Shown here: piece by piece, positions 7,144 to 11,878 of the stretch
Position numbering within the stretch: position 1 is the first letter of the stretch
Layout: each line of letters opens with the position of its first letter
NCBI GenBank assembly: GCA_019415985.1
Contig: DXYE01000079.1
Location: 1-11,878 of the forward strand
DNA length: 11,878 nt
Direction of reading: 5' to 3'
DNA from: Clostridiales bacterium
GTDB lineage: Bacteria > Bacillota > Clostridia > Oscillospirales > CAG-272
The notes under the pieces: model-generated
The model's database searches: none
Seen by the model: the letters and a program-made list of their open reading frames with translations, nothing else
What the model was told of the DNA's origin: nothing
Position numbers and translations under genes: made by a program

Positions 7144-7332
7144 ATGTCAAAAGGGCAATATTTTATCTCCTGTCCGGTATGCGGAAAGCTTCTGTTCAGG
7201 AGCCAGTCGCAAAGCGGCTGCGTAATAGATGTACAATGTCCCAAATGCGGCAGCCGTCTTACGGTACAGCATGTGGACTGTACGCTGAGCGTCAGAGAAT
7301 CAGACTTCAAGTACAGCGCGAGAGAAAAATAA
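7144..7332 (+). CDS. Small zinc-ribbon protein (Com-like)
   Basis: This 62-residue protein has two CPxC knuckles, CPVCG (C10, C13) and CPKCG (C32, C35), with further cysteines at 26 and 47. This is the layout of a zinc ribbon. Small proteins of this kind occur in phages and mobile elements; the Mu Com translational activator is a known example with a similar C-terminal CPKCG-type knuckle, but I cannot say that this is a homologue. It may bind nucleic acid. GGGAGGTGA at 7131-7139 selects ATG 7144; the upstream in-frame TTG overlaps that site. It is the third gene of the repressor operon, which ends at a strong terminator 112 bases later. Confidence 0.75.
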   Translation: MSKGQYFISCPVCGKLLFRSQSQSGCVIDVQCPKCGSRLTVQHVDCTLSVRESDFKYSAREK

Positions 7333-7443
7333 AATTGAATATTGAGGATGGCGAAGAATCTGCAAACTGGGAAGAGCCCTTAGAGCGGACATCGCAGTCC
7401 AAGAGTTTGTCAAAGGTCTGAATTTGACTTAAGAATCATCAAG
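7333..7443 (+). other. Possible small folded RNA at the 3' end of the repressor operon
   Basis: No gene with a ribosome site is seen between the zinc-ribbon stop and the terminator. The stretch can fold as a closed multi-branch unit: CAAACT (7363-7368) pairs with AGTTTG (7404-7409), enclosing a GGG/CCC hairpin (7369-7371 with 7377-7379) and a GGAC/GTCC hairpin (7387-7390 with 7397-7400). The stems are short, so this is suggestive only. It could be a 3' UTR fold or a small RNA using the terminator as its end. Confidence 0.3.
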
Positions 7444-7497
7444 AGCCTTGCAAAACATAAGAAATCCTGTTTAGGACATGTTTTGCGAGGCTTTTTT
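7444..7497 (+). terminator. Very strong intrinsic terminator of the repressor operon
   Basis: Bases 7444-7458 pair with 7478-7492 in a 15-bp stem containing one G-U pair. Inside it a second stem, TCCT/AGGA (7465-7468 with 7473-7476), caps the structure, and six T follow at 7492-7497. Confidence 0.93.
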
Positions 7498-7551
7498 GTT
7501 GCCTGAAATTGAGACAGGTTGCTTATGTTTGCAGCTCGGAAAGGAGCGGCA

Positions 7552-7593
7552 GTGAACAGGAAATGGCAGCCGGATCAGGCAAAATATCCGTGA
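7552..7593 (+). CDS. Possible 13-residue leader peptide upstream of the sigma-like gene
   Basis: A GTG at 7552 follows AAGGAG (7541-7546) by five bases and opens a frame reading MNRKWQPDQAKYP before TGA. It overlaps a CGGAT/ATCCG hairpin (7571-7575 with 7586-7590) and ends 47 bases before the sigma-like gene. Good ribosome spacing is the only support. It could be a leader peptide, or chance in a leader region. The rest of 7498-7640 shows no other gene and no convincing promoter. Confidence 0.25.
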   Translation: MNRKWQPDQAKYP

Positions 7594-7640
7594 CTTCTGA
7601 CTTCAAACGAACGAAACGATTTGAAATCAGGAGGCACGAC

Positions 7641-8108
7641 ATGAAATTCAATTATCAAAGTGAAAAGATAAAATACATCAGAACATGGGAGAAGCTGGAG
7701 GCTGAATACAGGCGAGCCGGCATGAACGAAGCATCTATAAAGGCAATGAAAGCATTCGACTGGGAAATGTTCAAACAGGAGCGGATTTTCTGCATTCATA
7801 ATCAGTACCTTGATGACCGTGAAGTAGCGGACTGCGGAGAAAACTCTCTCTGCAAAAGATTTACAGACAGACTGTCCTGTTCTGACGAGGAAGAATACTT
7901 TGCTAACGAACGATATGACTGGATTGAAAAATTGGAGAGTGAGAATCTGGCTCGTAAGATAAAGTCTATGAGCAAGGCAGACATTGAGCTTCTGACTATG
8001 TATATTGCAGATGGAAAAACTCACGCAGAGATTGCCAAAATCCTGGGCGTAGACAGAACCGTCATTACAAGGAGGATTGGAAGGATAAAAAACTTCTTGA
8101 AAAGATAA
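7641..8108 (+). CDS. Sigma-70 region-4-like DNA-binding protein
   Basis: This 155-residue protein ends in a helix-turn-helix typical of sigma-70 region 4 (residues about 100-153): SKADIELLTMYIADG, then THAEIAKILGVDRTVITRRIGRIKNFL. The N-terminal 100 residues are charged and helical and lack a recognisable region 2, so it is probably not a complete sigma factor. Proteins of this layout are common in clostridial conjugative and integrative elements, where they are thought to regulate element genes. ATG 7641 has AGGAGG at 7629-7634; a longer in-frame start at TTG 7509 has no ribosome site and would run through the leader region. It stands alone between a strong terminator and a long noncoding stretch. 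A promoter was not identified. Confidence 0.82.
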   Translation: MKFNYQSEKIKYIRTWEKLEAEYRRAGMNEASIKAMKAFDWEMFKQERIFCIHNQYLDDREVADCGENSLCKRFTDRLSCSDEEEYFANERYDWIEKLESENLARKIKSMSKADIELLTMYIADGKTHAEIAKILGVDRTVITRRIGRIKNFLKR

Positions 8109-8133
8109 AAAAACTTGCACATTTTTGCCTATA

Positions 8134-8154
8134 CTCCTGCCTACCACATAGGAG
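8134..8154 (+). repeat. Left copy of an imperfect direct repeat flanking the structured RNA region
   Basis: CTCCTGCC (8134-8141), four bases, then ACATAGGAG (8146-8154). The same two blocks in the same order occur at 8567-8590 with seven bases between. Each copy is followed by an ATG a few bases downstream (8161 and 8600). In each, CTCCT could pair with AGGAG. Confidence 0.6.
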
Positions 8155-8160
8155 AACAAA

Positions 8161-8211
8161 ATGGGTTTGTGCAAACGACCGCATACGATTTATTCTCCGC
8201 AAGATCCTTGA
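8161..8211 (+). CDS. Possible 16-residue open frame before the structured RNA
   Basis: ATG 8161 follows AGGAG (8150-8154) by six bases and opens a 16-codon frame beginning MGLCKRPHTIY, ending in TGA at 8209-8211, which overlaps the TTGACA of the next promoter. It does not resemble MazE or any family I know. It could be the start of a decayed gene whose ribosome site was duplicated, or chance. Confidence 0.2.
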   Translation: MGLCKRPHTIYSPQDP

Positions 8212-8236
8212 CAACTTCATATGCAGTCTATCAGAT
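8208..8236 (+). promoter_or_regulatory. Candidate promoter of the structured RNA and toxin transcript
   Basis: A perfect -35 (TTGACA, 8208-8213) is followed after exactly 17 bases by TCAGAT (8231-8236), a poor -10. The predicted start near 8243 would give a leader of over 350 bases before the toxin gene, containing the whole folded region. A TATAAG at 8263-8268 is an alternative -10 without a fitting -35. Confidence 0.5.
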
Positions 8237-8259
8237 ACATTCTCTTTGATATTACAAAT

Positions 8260-8545
8260 CCGTATAAGCGCCGTCTGCGGGTACGCCTATTACAATGCTG
8301 TAAGCGAGAAATATCCGGCAGTAAACGGCAGGCAGCTCCTGCCGCGCGCCAAGACCGTCAACGAGGACAATGATACTCCCGTCCAGCCACAGCCCTGCAA
8401 GGCAGGATCACGCAATGGGGGCGGCTCTGTGAAACTCACAGCTGGGGTGAAAAACCCGTGGAGCAAGTACGCTGCTTGCCGTTTGATAGATTCCCGTCTG
8501 CCGGGGGAGTCAGGGACAAATACGGAGAAATCATAGAAAGTAATG
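8260..8545 (+). ncRNA. Candidate structured RNA upstream of the MazF-type toxin
   Basis: This stretch is visibly richer in G and C than its surroundings and is full of compact hairpins: CGGCAGG/CCTGCCG (8326-8332 with 8338-8344, loop 5), CCTGC/GCAGG (8394-8398 with 8402-8406), CTGTGA/TCACAG (8427-8432 with 8436-8441), GGGT/ACCC with a GAAAA loop (8445-8457), GCAAG/CTTGC (8463-8467 with 8475-8479) and GATTCCC/GGGAGTC (8489-8495 with 8505-8511). The last is enclosed by CCG-TTTG/CAAA-TA-CGG (8479-8485 with 8517-8525). An alternative ACTCCC (8375-8380) pairing with GGGAGT (8505-8510) may form a long-range contact. An open frame at 8246-8536 has no ribosome site. The layout recalls the raiA-type structured RNAs of Firmicutes, but I cannot confirm that from memory. 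It could be a cis-acting leader or a free RNA. Ends are approximate. Confidence 0.6.
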
Positions 8546-8549
8546 TTTT

Positions 8550-8577
8550 GCTGGCAGGAGTTTACTCTCCTGCCGGC
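8550..8577 (+). promoter_or_regulatory. Hairpin before the toxin ribosome site, with a competing fold
   Basis: GGCAGGAG (8553-8560) pairs perfectly with CTCCTGCC (8567-8574), extended by three more pairs to 8550/8577, around the loop TTTACT. The tail lacks a T tract, so termination would be weak. CTCCT (8567-8571) can instead pair with AGGAG (8586-8590), the toxin's ribosome site. The two pairings exclude each other, giving open and closed states for translation. The upstream stem is the more stable, so the site is probably open by default. Confidence 0.5.
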
Positions 8578-8590
8578 TCTTACATAGGAG
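8567..8590 (+). repeat. Right copy of the imperfect direct repeat
   Basis: CTCCTGCC (8567-8574), seven bases, then ACATAGGAG (8582-8590), matching the blocks at 8134-8154. This copy carries the working ribosome binding site of the toxin gene. Confidence 0.6.
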
Positions 8591-8599
8591 GTATGAACA

Positions 8600-8974
8600 A
8601 TGAAAGAAAGAAGTTTTAGGCGGGGAGAAATCTATATTGCCGATCTGAATCCGCATATCGGCTCCGAACAGGGCGGCGTGCGTCCTGTCATCATATTGCA
8701 GAACAATCTTGGTAATTTGTTCAGTCCGACATTAATTGTCGCACCATTGACGAGCCGGCTGAAAAAGCGTGAGCTGCCTACTCATTATCTGATTAGCGGA
8801 GTAGAGGCGTTAAAAGAAGAATCGCTGGTCATGCTGGAACAGATCAAGACTATCGACAAAAGGCGAGTTAAAGAATACATCGGTAAAGTTTCCTGCGAGG
8901 AAATGAACCGTATTAATACGGCCATCTCCGTCAGCCTCGGTTTCACGATACCGATAGAAGTCGATGCACCGTAA
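8600..8974 (+). CDS. MazF/PemK-family endoribonuclease toxin
   Basis: This 124-residue protein follows the Gram-positive EndoA/MazF pattern along its whole length: RRGEIYIADL, then GSEQGGVRPVIILQN, SPTLIVAPLTS, LPTHY, and SLVMLEQIKTIDKRR. By alignment from memory with Bacillus subtilis MazF the catalytic residues correspond to R28 and T51, so it looks active as a sequence-specific mRNA interferase. AGGAGG at 8586-8591 sets ATG 8600. Such toxins are normally preceded by a mazE antitoxin gene, usually overlapping or touching. Here there is none: the nearest upstream protein gene ends 491 bases away and the gap is filled by a probable structured RNA. The gene may stabilise the mobile element, or be controlled by that RNA or by a distant antitoxin. 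The family is certain, the control is not. Confidence 0.93.
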   Translation: MKERSFRRGEIYIADLNPHIGSEQGGVRPVIILQNNLGNLFSPTLIVAPLTSRLKKRELPTHYLISGVEALKEESLVMLEQIKTIDKRRVKEYIGKVSCEEMNRINTAISVSLGFTIPIEVDAP

Positions 8975-8995
8975 ATCTAAAATTTCAATCGCACA

Positions 8996-9046
8996 TTGGA
9001 CGGCGAAAGAAAAAATGAATAAGATACAGACATACAATCGGTTGTA
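8996..9046 (+). promoter_or_regulatory. Weak candidate promoter and palindrome before the recombinase genes
   Basis: TTGGAC (8996-9001), 18 bases, then TAAGAT (9020-9025) could form a promoter. Just downstream, near the predicted start, TACAA and TTGTA mirror each other around TCGG (9033-9046), a possible operator. Both elements are weak; the recombinases may instead be read through from the toxin gene. Confidence 0.3.
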
Positions 9047-9078
9047 AATTGCAAGAAAAAAGGTTCGGGAGGTGAACT

Positions 9079-10260
9079 ATGAATACACAAAAAGGCGTAG
9101 CTTTTTTCGAGCGGGATTCATGGTACCACAGAACAAAAGAGTTACATGAAGATGGCACGATCCTGTATGGCAAACGGGGCGGATTTGAAACGGCAGAAGA
9201 TGCGGAGCAAAGTTTTTATGCTTGCAAAGCGGAGTTTGATAAAGCCTATCATAAATATATTCTGGAAAGCAAACTGAACAAAGACATCTCACTGAAGACA
9301 TATCTGGAATACTGGTTCGATGTTATCTTCAGTGAACGGATAGTCAGCACTACACGAATGTGTAGCGGATATATACTCAAACAGACGATACTGCCTAATA
9401 TAAAAGAAGATGTCAAACTGCGGTATGTGACAACGGAATATATCGACGCTCTGCTGGCATTAAGCGCAAAATCTTCCGAGTCTGCGGGGAATGCAGCAAG
9501 AAGTCTTCTGTATCTGGCTTTCAAAGATGCGGTAATTGAAGAATATATACAGGAAAATCCTGTGGTTGATACAAAAAAGTACAAACGGAAAAAGCCAAAC
9601 ATTCGCATTTTGAACAAATCGCAGATTAAAATCCTGCTTGCTGAAGCCTCAAAAGGGAACTGGTATCTGGAAATACTGCTCTGCCTTTTCTGCGGACTGA
9701 GAAAGGGCGAAGTAATGGGTCTGAAATTTTCGGACTTTGATTTGAAAGAAAGGACGGTAAACATTCGCAGGCAAGTTGGTTATGAGTTTCACTTTGACGA
9801 TCTGAATCAGATCAAACGAGCTGTGGTTGTTGAGAAGCCAACAAAGACGCAAAACAGCAATCGAACTTTGCGAGTACCGCAAGAAGTGATTAGAGAAGTA
9901 GAAAAAAGGAAGCTTCTTATCGACTATCAGAAACAGAAGTTTAAGGACGAATACACAGATCATGACTATATTTGCTGTCAGGTAAACGGGATGCCGCGCT
10001 CCATGACATCGTTCAACAATGCTGTGATAAAGCTGTGCAAGCGCAATGGATTGCCGCGAATATCCGTGCATTCACTCAGGCATATGTACGCTACGATATT
10101 ATTAGAGCAGGAAGTTCCGCTTGCGAAAATTTCCGCCCTACTCGGCCATTCGTCCGTAAATACGACTTTTGAATACTACTGTGATGTGATGGATGAACGC
10201 GATAAAATTATGGCGTTTATGAATGATGAGTTTTCTGAGGAAGGACTGGAGGTCGGATAA
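9079..10260 (+). CDS. Tyrosine recombinase (integrase) 1
   Basis: This 393-residue phage-type integrase should cut and rejoin DNA at attachment sites. An N-terminal arm-binding region (about 1-65, with WYHRT and FETAEDAEQSF) precedes a helical core-binding domain (about 70-165) and the catalytic domain (about 175-380). The catalytic set is R208 in CGLRKGE, a lysine near K256, H331 and R334 in HSLRHMYAT, H357 in LLGHSS and nucleophile Y366 in FEYYCDVM. All are present, so it should be active. GGGAGGTGA at 9067-9075 precedes ATG 9079. Its stop is one base from the next integrase, whose ribosome site lies inside this gene. No excisionase gene is seen nearby. Confidence 0.95.
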   Translation: MNTQKGVAFFERDSWYHRTKELHEDGTILYGKRGGFETAEDAEQSFYACKAEFDKAYHKYILESKLNKDISLKTYLEYWFDVIFSERIVSTTRMCSGYILKQTILPNIKEDVKLRYVTTEYIDALLALSAKSSESAGNAARSLLYLAFKDAVIEEYIQENPVVDTKKYKRKKPNIRILNKSQIKILLAEASKGNWYLEILLCLFCGLRKGEVMGLKFSDFDLKERTVNIRRQVGYEFHFDDLNQIKRAVVVEKPTKTQNSNRTLRVPQEVIREVEKRKLLIDYQKQKFKDEYTDHDYICCQVNGMPRSMTSFNNAVIKLCKRNGLPRISVHSLRHMYATILLEQEVPLAKISALLGHSSVNTTFEYYCDVMDERDKIMAFMNDEFSEEGLEVG

Positions 10261-10261
10261 A

Positions 10262-11563
10262 ATGTTAGAAAAAAAGAAGTTAAGGTTTGTGGATTTTAAG
10301 GTCGATGCAGTAAAACAGCTGGCGACAGATCACTTCGGCTTCGATGTCCACCTGATTTACCCAGATGGGACTTTTATGATACAGGAGAAAAGAGGCTATG
10401 AGACTGCATCGGAAGCGCAAACAAAAAGAGATGAGACAGTCGGCCTTCTTTACGCAGGGAAATATACCGTTTATGATGATGTGACAGTAGAAGAATTTAT
10501 GACCTACTGGCTCGAAGATGTGATGAAAATAAAGATTACGGCCTGTTCATATGACGCCTACGCCAACATCGTTAATAATCACATCCTCCCGTTTTTCAGG
10601 GCAAAGAATTTGCGCCTGATAAATAATATTAAGATGGCGCATGTACAGCAGTTGTACAATGAGAAAGCGAATTATTCCCATGCCGTAGCAAGGCTGGTGA
10701 AAACAGTGATGAACACCTCCATGGAATATGCGAGGACGAACAACATTATTTCCAGAAATCCGGCAAAAGGCGTCAATCTTCCTAAGTCTATGGAAATTAA
10801 AAAGGGATTTCGTACCCGCAGTATTGATGCGTCTAAAACATTAACTCTGGAACAGATAAAGGTGCTGCTCGACAAAAGCCGCGACACGCCGATACACATG
10901 CAAATTCTATTTGCCGTGCTTATGGGTCTGAGGCGAGGCGAAATCAATGGCTTAAAATATTCGGATGTCGACTATATGAATCAGACGCTTACCGTAAGAA
11001 GGCAGCTCGGAAAAGCGCCGAACACAGTTCGGGAAGATTTTCAGGCGAAAACCTTTACAAAGCAGGAGATTCGCCTGAAAACGGATTCGAGTTATCGGAC
11101 GCTTCCAATTCCGGACTATGTATTTGAAGAAATCCTGAAAGAGCGTAAAAAATACGAGGCGAACCGAAAAAGACGAATCAATGATAAGAACAATCCGTTT
11201 TATGACGGCGATTATATCTGTTGCTCTACCTATGGCAAGCCAAGAAGCAAAGCGTTTCATTTTAAGTACTACAAAAAACTGTTACAGGAAAACAACTTGC
11301 CGGACATACGCTGGCATGACCTGCGCAGTACTTTCTGCACCCTGCTTATCAAGAACAACTATAGCCCTAAAGCTATATCCAAACTCATGGGTCATGCAAA
11401 AGAGATCATCACTTTGGATATTTATGGAGACAACGCACAGATTATTGCAGACGGCGTAGAAGAAATCCAGCCTTTCATGAACGAGGTCATGCCGAAAAAA
11501 ATAGATTTACATGAATATCTATGCGATACAGAGGTGAATATGGACATGCTGATCGGCGCGTGA
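10262..11563 (+). CDS. Tyrosine recombinase (integrase) 2
   Basis: This 433-residue integrase is distinct from the preceding one but of similar design: an N-terminal arm-binding part with GYETASEAQTKRDE, a core-binding domain (about 72-170) and a catalytic domain with R224 in MGLRRGE, a lysine near K273 in LKTDSSYRTLP, H352 and R355 in WHDLRSTF, H378 in LMGHAKEIITLDIYGD and nucleophile Y388. A short tail follows to 433. ATG 10262 is chosen because GGAGG at 10248-10252 precedes it; an in-frame ATG at 10223 would overlap integrase 1 and lacks that site. Coupled translation with integrase 1 is likely. They may act together or on different attachment sites. The gene is the last before an inverted-repeat-rich region, as expected at an element end. 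Confidence 0.94.
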   Translation: MLEKKKLRFVDFKVDAVKQLATDHFGFDVHLIYPDGTFMIQEKRGYETASEAQTKRDETVGLLYAGKYTVYDDVTVEEFMTYWLEDVMKIKITACSYDAYANIVNNHILPFFRAKNLRLINNIKMAHVQQLYNEKANYSHAVARLVKTVMNTSMEYARTNNIISRNPAKGVNLPKSMEIKKGFRTRSIDASKTLTLEQIKVLLDKSRDTPIHMQILFAVLMGLRRGEINGLKYSDVDYMNQTLTVRRQLGKAPNTVREDFQAKTFTKQEIRLKTDSSYRTLPIPDYVFEEILKERKKYEANRKRRINDKNNPFYDGDYICCSTYGKPRSKAFHFKYYKKLLQENNLPDIRWHDLRSTFCTLLIKNNYSPKAISKLMGHAKEIITLDIYGDNAQIIADGVEEIQPFMNEVMPKKIDLHEYLCDTEVNMDMLIGA

Positions 11564-11611
11564 GGCTGATAGTAATCATAAACGCGTATAAAACACTCCG
11601 CTGCATTCTCA

Positions 11612-11645
11612 AAAAAGGAACTGAAAAAAAGTTCCTTTTTCTTTT
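11612..11645 (+). terminator. Intrinsic terminator after the integrase pair
   Basis: AAAAAGGAACT (11612-11622) pairs perfectly with 11630-11640 around a seven-base loop. The T tract after the stem and the A tract before it would let it work in both directions. Confidence 0.88.
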
Positions 11646-11823
11646 GCGAAAATCCTGTAAGCCTTGAAAACAGGTGATTGCAGCGCAAAAAGAATTTTTA
11701 TGCAGAGCATTTCAGAACATTTGTTTGCACATTTTCTTCTGCTGTGATAGAATATTTCCAGAAATTGCTACACGAATTTTTGGCTGGCTGTAATCATAGT
11801 ATTTGCGCAAATTCGTGTTTTTT
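11642..11823. other. Noncoding, inverted-repeat-rich end region; possible attachment region
   Basis: From 11564 to the window end no protein gene is seen. After the terminator, TTTTGCG (11642-11648) mirrors CGCAAAA (11684-11690), enclosing CCTGT/ACAGG (11654-11658 with 11670-11674). ACACGAATTT (11770-11779) mirrors AAATTCGTGT (11809-11818) perfectly over 29 bases, followed by six T, so it may act as a terminator. ATTTGCGCAAAT (11801-11812) is a perfect palindrome, and GCGCAAA or its complement recurs three times. Recurring short motifs beside integrase genes are typical of attachment regions, but no matching second end is visible in this window. Confidence 0.35.
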
Positions 11824-11837
11824 ACGGGCAAAATATG

Positions 11838-11864
11838 TGGTATATTGAAATGAGCGGCATTTCA
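11838..11864 (+). promoter_or_regulatory. Extended -10 promoter with overlapping palindrome at the window end
   Basis: TGGTATATT (11838-11846) fits an extended -10 element. Overlapping and following it, TGAAATG and CATTTCA mirror each other around AGCGG (11846-11864), across the predicted start. This looks like a repressible promoter for a gene beyond the window. No good -35 is seen. Confidence 0.4.
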
Positions 11865-11878
11865 TTGAAGCCCGGCGG

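Noticed and set aside
8115..8174. Inverted repeat TTGCACA/TGTGCAA with seven T on the minus strand, as a minus-strand terminator
   Set aside because: The loop is 46 bases long and no minus-strand gene runs into it. It remains a weak possibility.
7575..8174. A 199-residue open frame antisense to the sigma-like gene
   Set aside because: It mirrors the codons of a well-supported gene, has no recognisable domain and no separate support.
8420..8525. A tRNA or tRNA-like fold in the hairpin-rich stretch
   Set aside because: The stems do not form an acceptor stem with D, anticodon and T arms, and no T-loop signature is present.
8246..8536. A 96-residue open frame across the structured RNA region
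   Set aside because: It starts at a TTG with no ribosome site, resembles no antitoxin or other family I know, and its bases are taken up by many hairpins. A real peptide is not fully excluded.
8115..11735. TTGCACATTTT at 8115-8125 and again at 11725-11735 as possible element ends
   Set aside because: An 11-base match between two places in nearly 12 kb is expected by chance several times, and the first copy lies between genes of the same module.
1..11878. A CRISPR array or insertion sequence in the window
   Set aside because: No regularly spaced repeats and no transposase-like protein or terminal inverted repeats were found.

Overview
The window looks like an accessory region of a low-to-mid GC Firmicute, probably Clostridia or Negativicutes. 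The grounds are strong AGGAGG ribosome binding sites, an OmpR-type two-component system beside a MacB/FtsX-type ABC transporter, a LexA-like repressor, an EndoA-type MazF and two clostridial-style tyrosine recombinases. Species cannot be fixed from this sequence.

Region 1 (1-1151) is a worn stretch of small genes. It holds the tail of an unidentified upstream frame, an internally deleted remnant of a chloramphenicol-acetyltransferase-like gene, an N-terminally shortened GNAT acetyltransferase in the same phase as that remnant, and an AT-rich gene for a small protein ending in an HRDC domain.

Region 2 (1233-6124) is a complete signalling and transport unit: response regulator, histidine kinase, then ABC ATPase and an 833-residue double-FtsX permease. 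A terminator follows the kinase gene. Just after it, two TGTGAC direct repeats 11 bp apart lie upstream of a -10 element, a probable binding site for the response regulator controlling the transporter. The unit resembles systems that sense and remove cell-envelope antimicrobials, but the substrate cannot be read from sequence. A strong terminator ends it.

Region 3 (6141-7497) is an operon headed by a self-cleaving LexA-like repressor with a 27-bp palindrome over its predicted transcription start, followed by an 88-residue unknown protein, a 62-residue zinc-ribbon protein, a possible small folded RNA and a very strong terminator.

Region 4 (7498-11645) holds a sigma-70 region-4-like DNA-binding protein, about 490 bases without a convincing protein gene, a MazF-type toxin without a visible MazE antitoxin, and two adjacent tyrosine recombinases. 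The noncoding stretch is densely self-complementary and probably makes a structured RNA of roughly 280 nt. Two hairpins near the toxin start codon could compete to expose or hide its ribosome binding site. The last 300 bases are rich in inverted repeats and may include an attachment region next to the recombinase genes.

Regions 3 and 4 together read as the control, maintenance and integration end of a mobile element. The most interesting point is the pairing of a structured RNA with an orphan MazF-family toxin.
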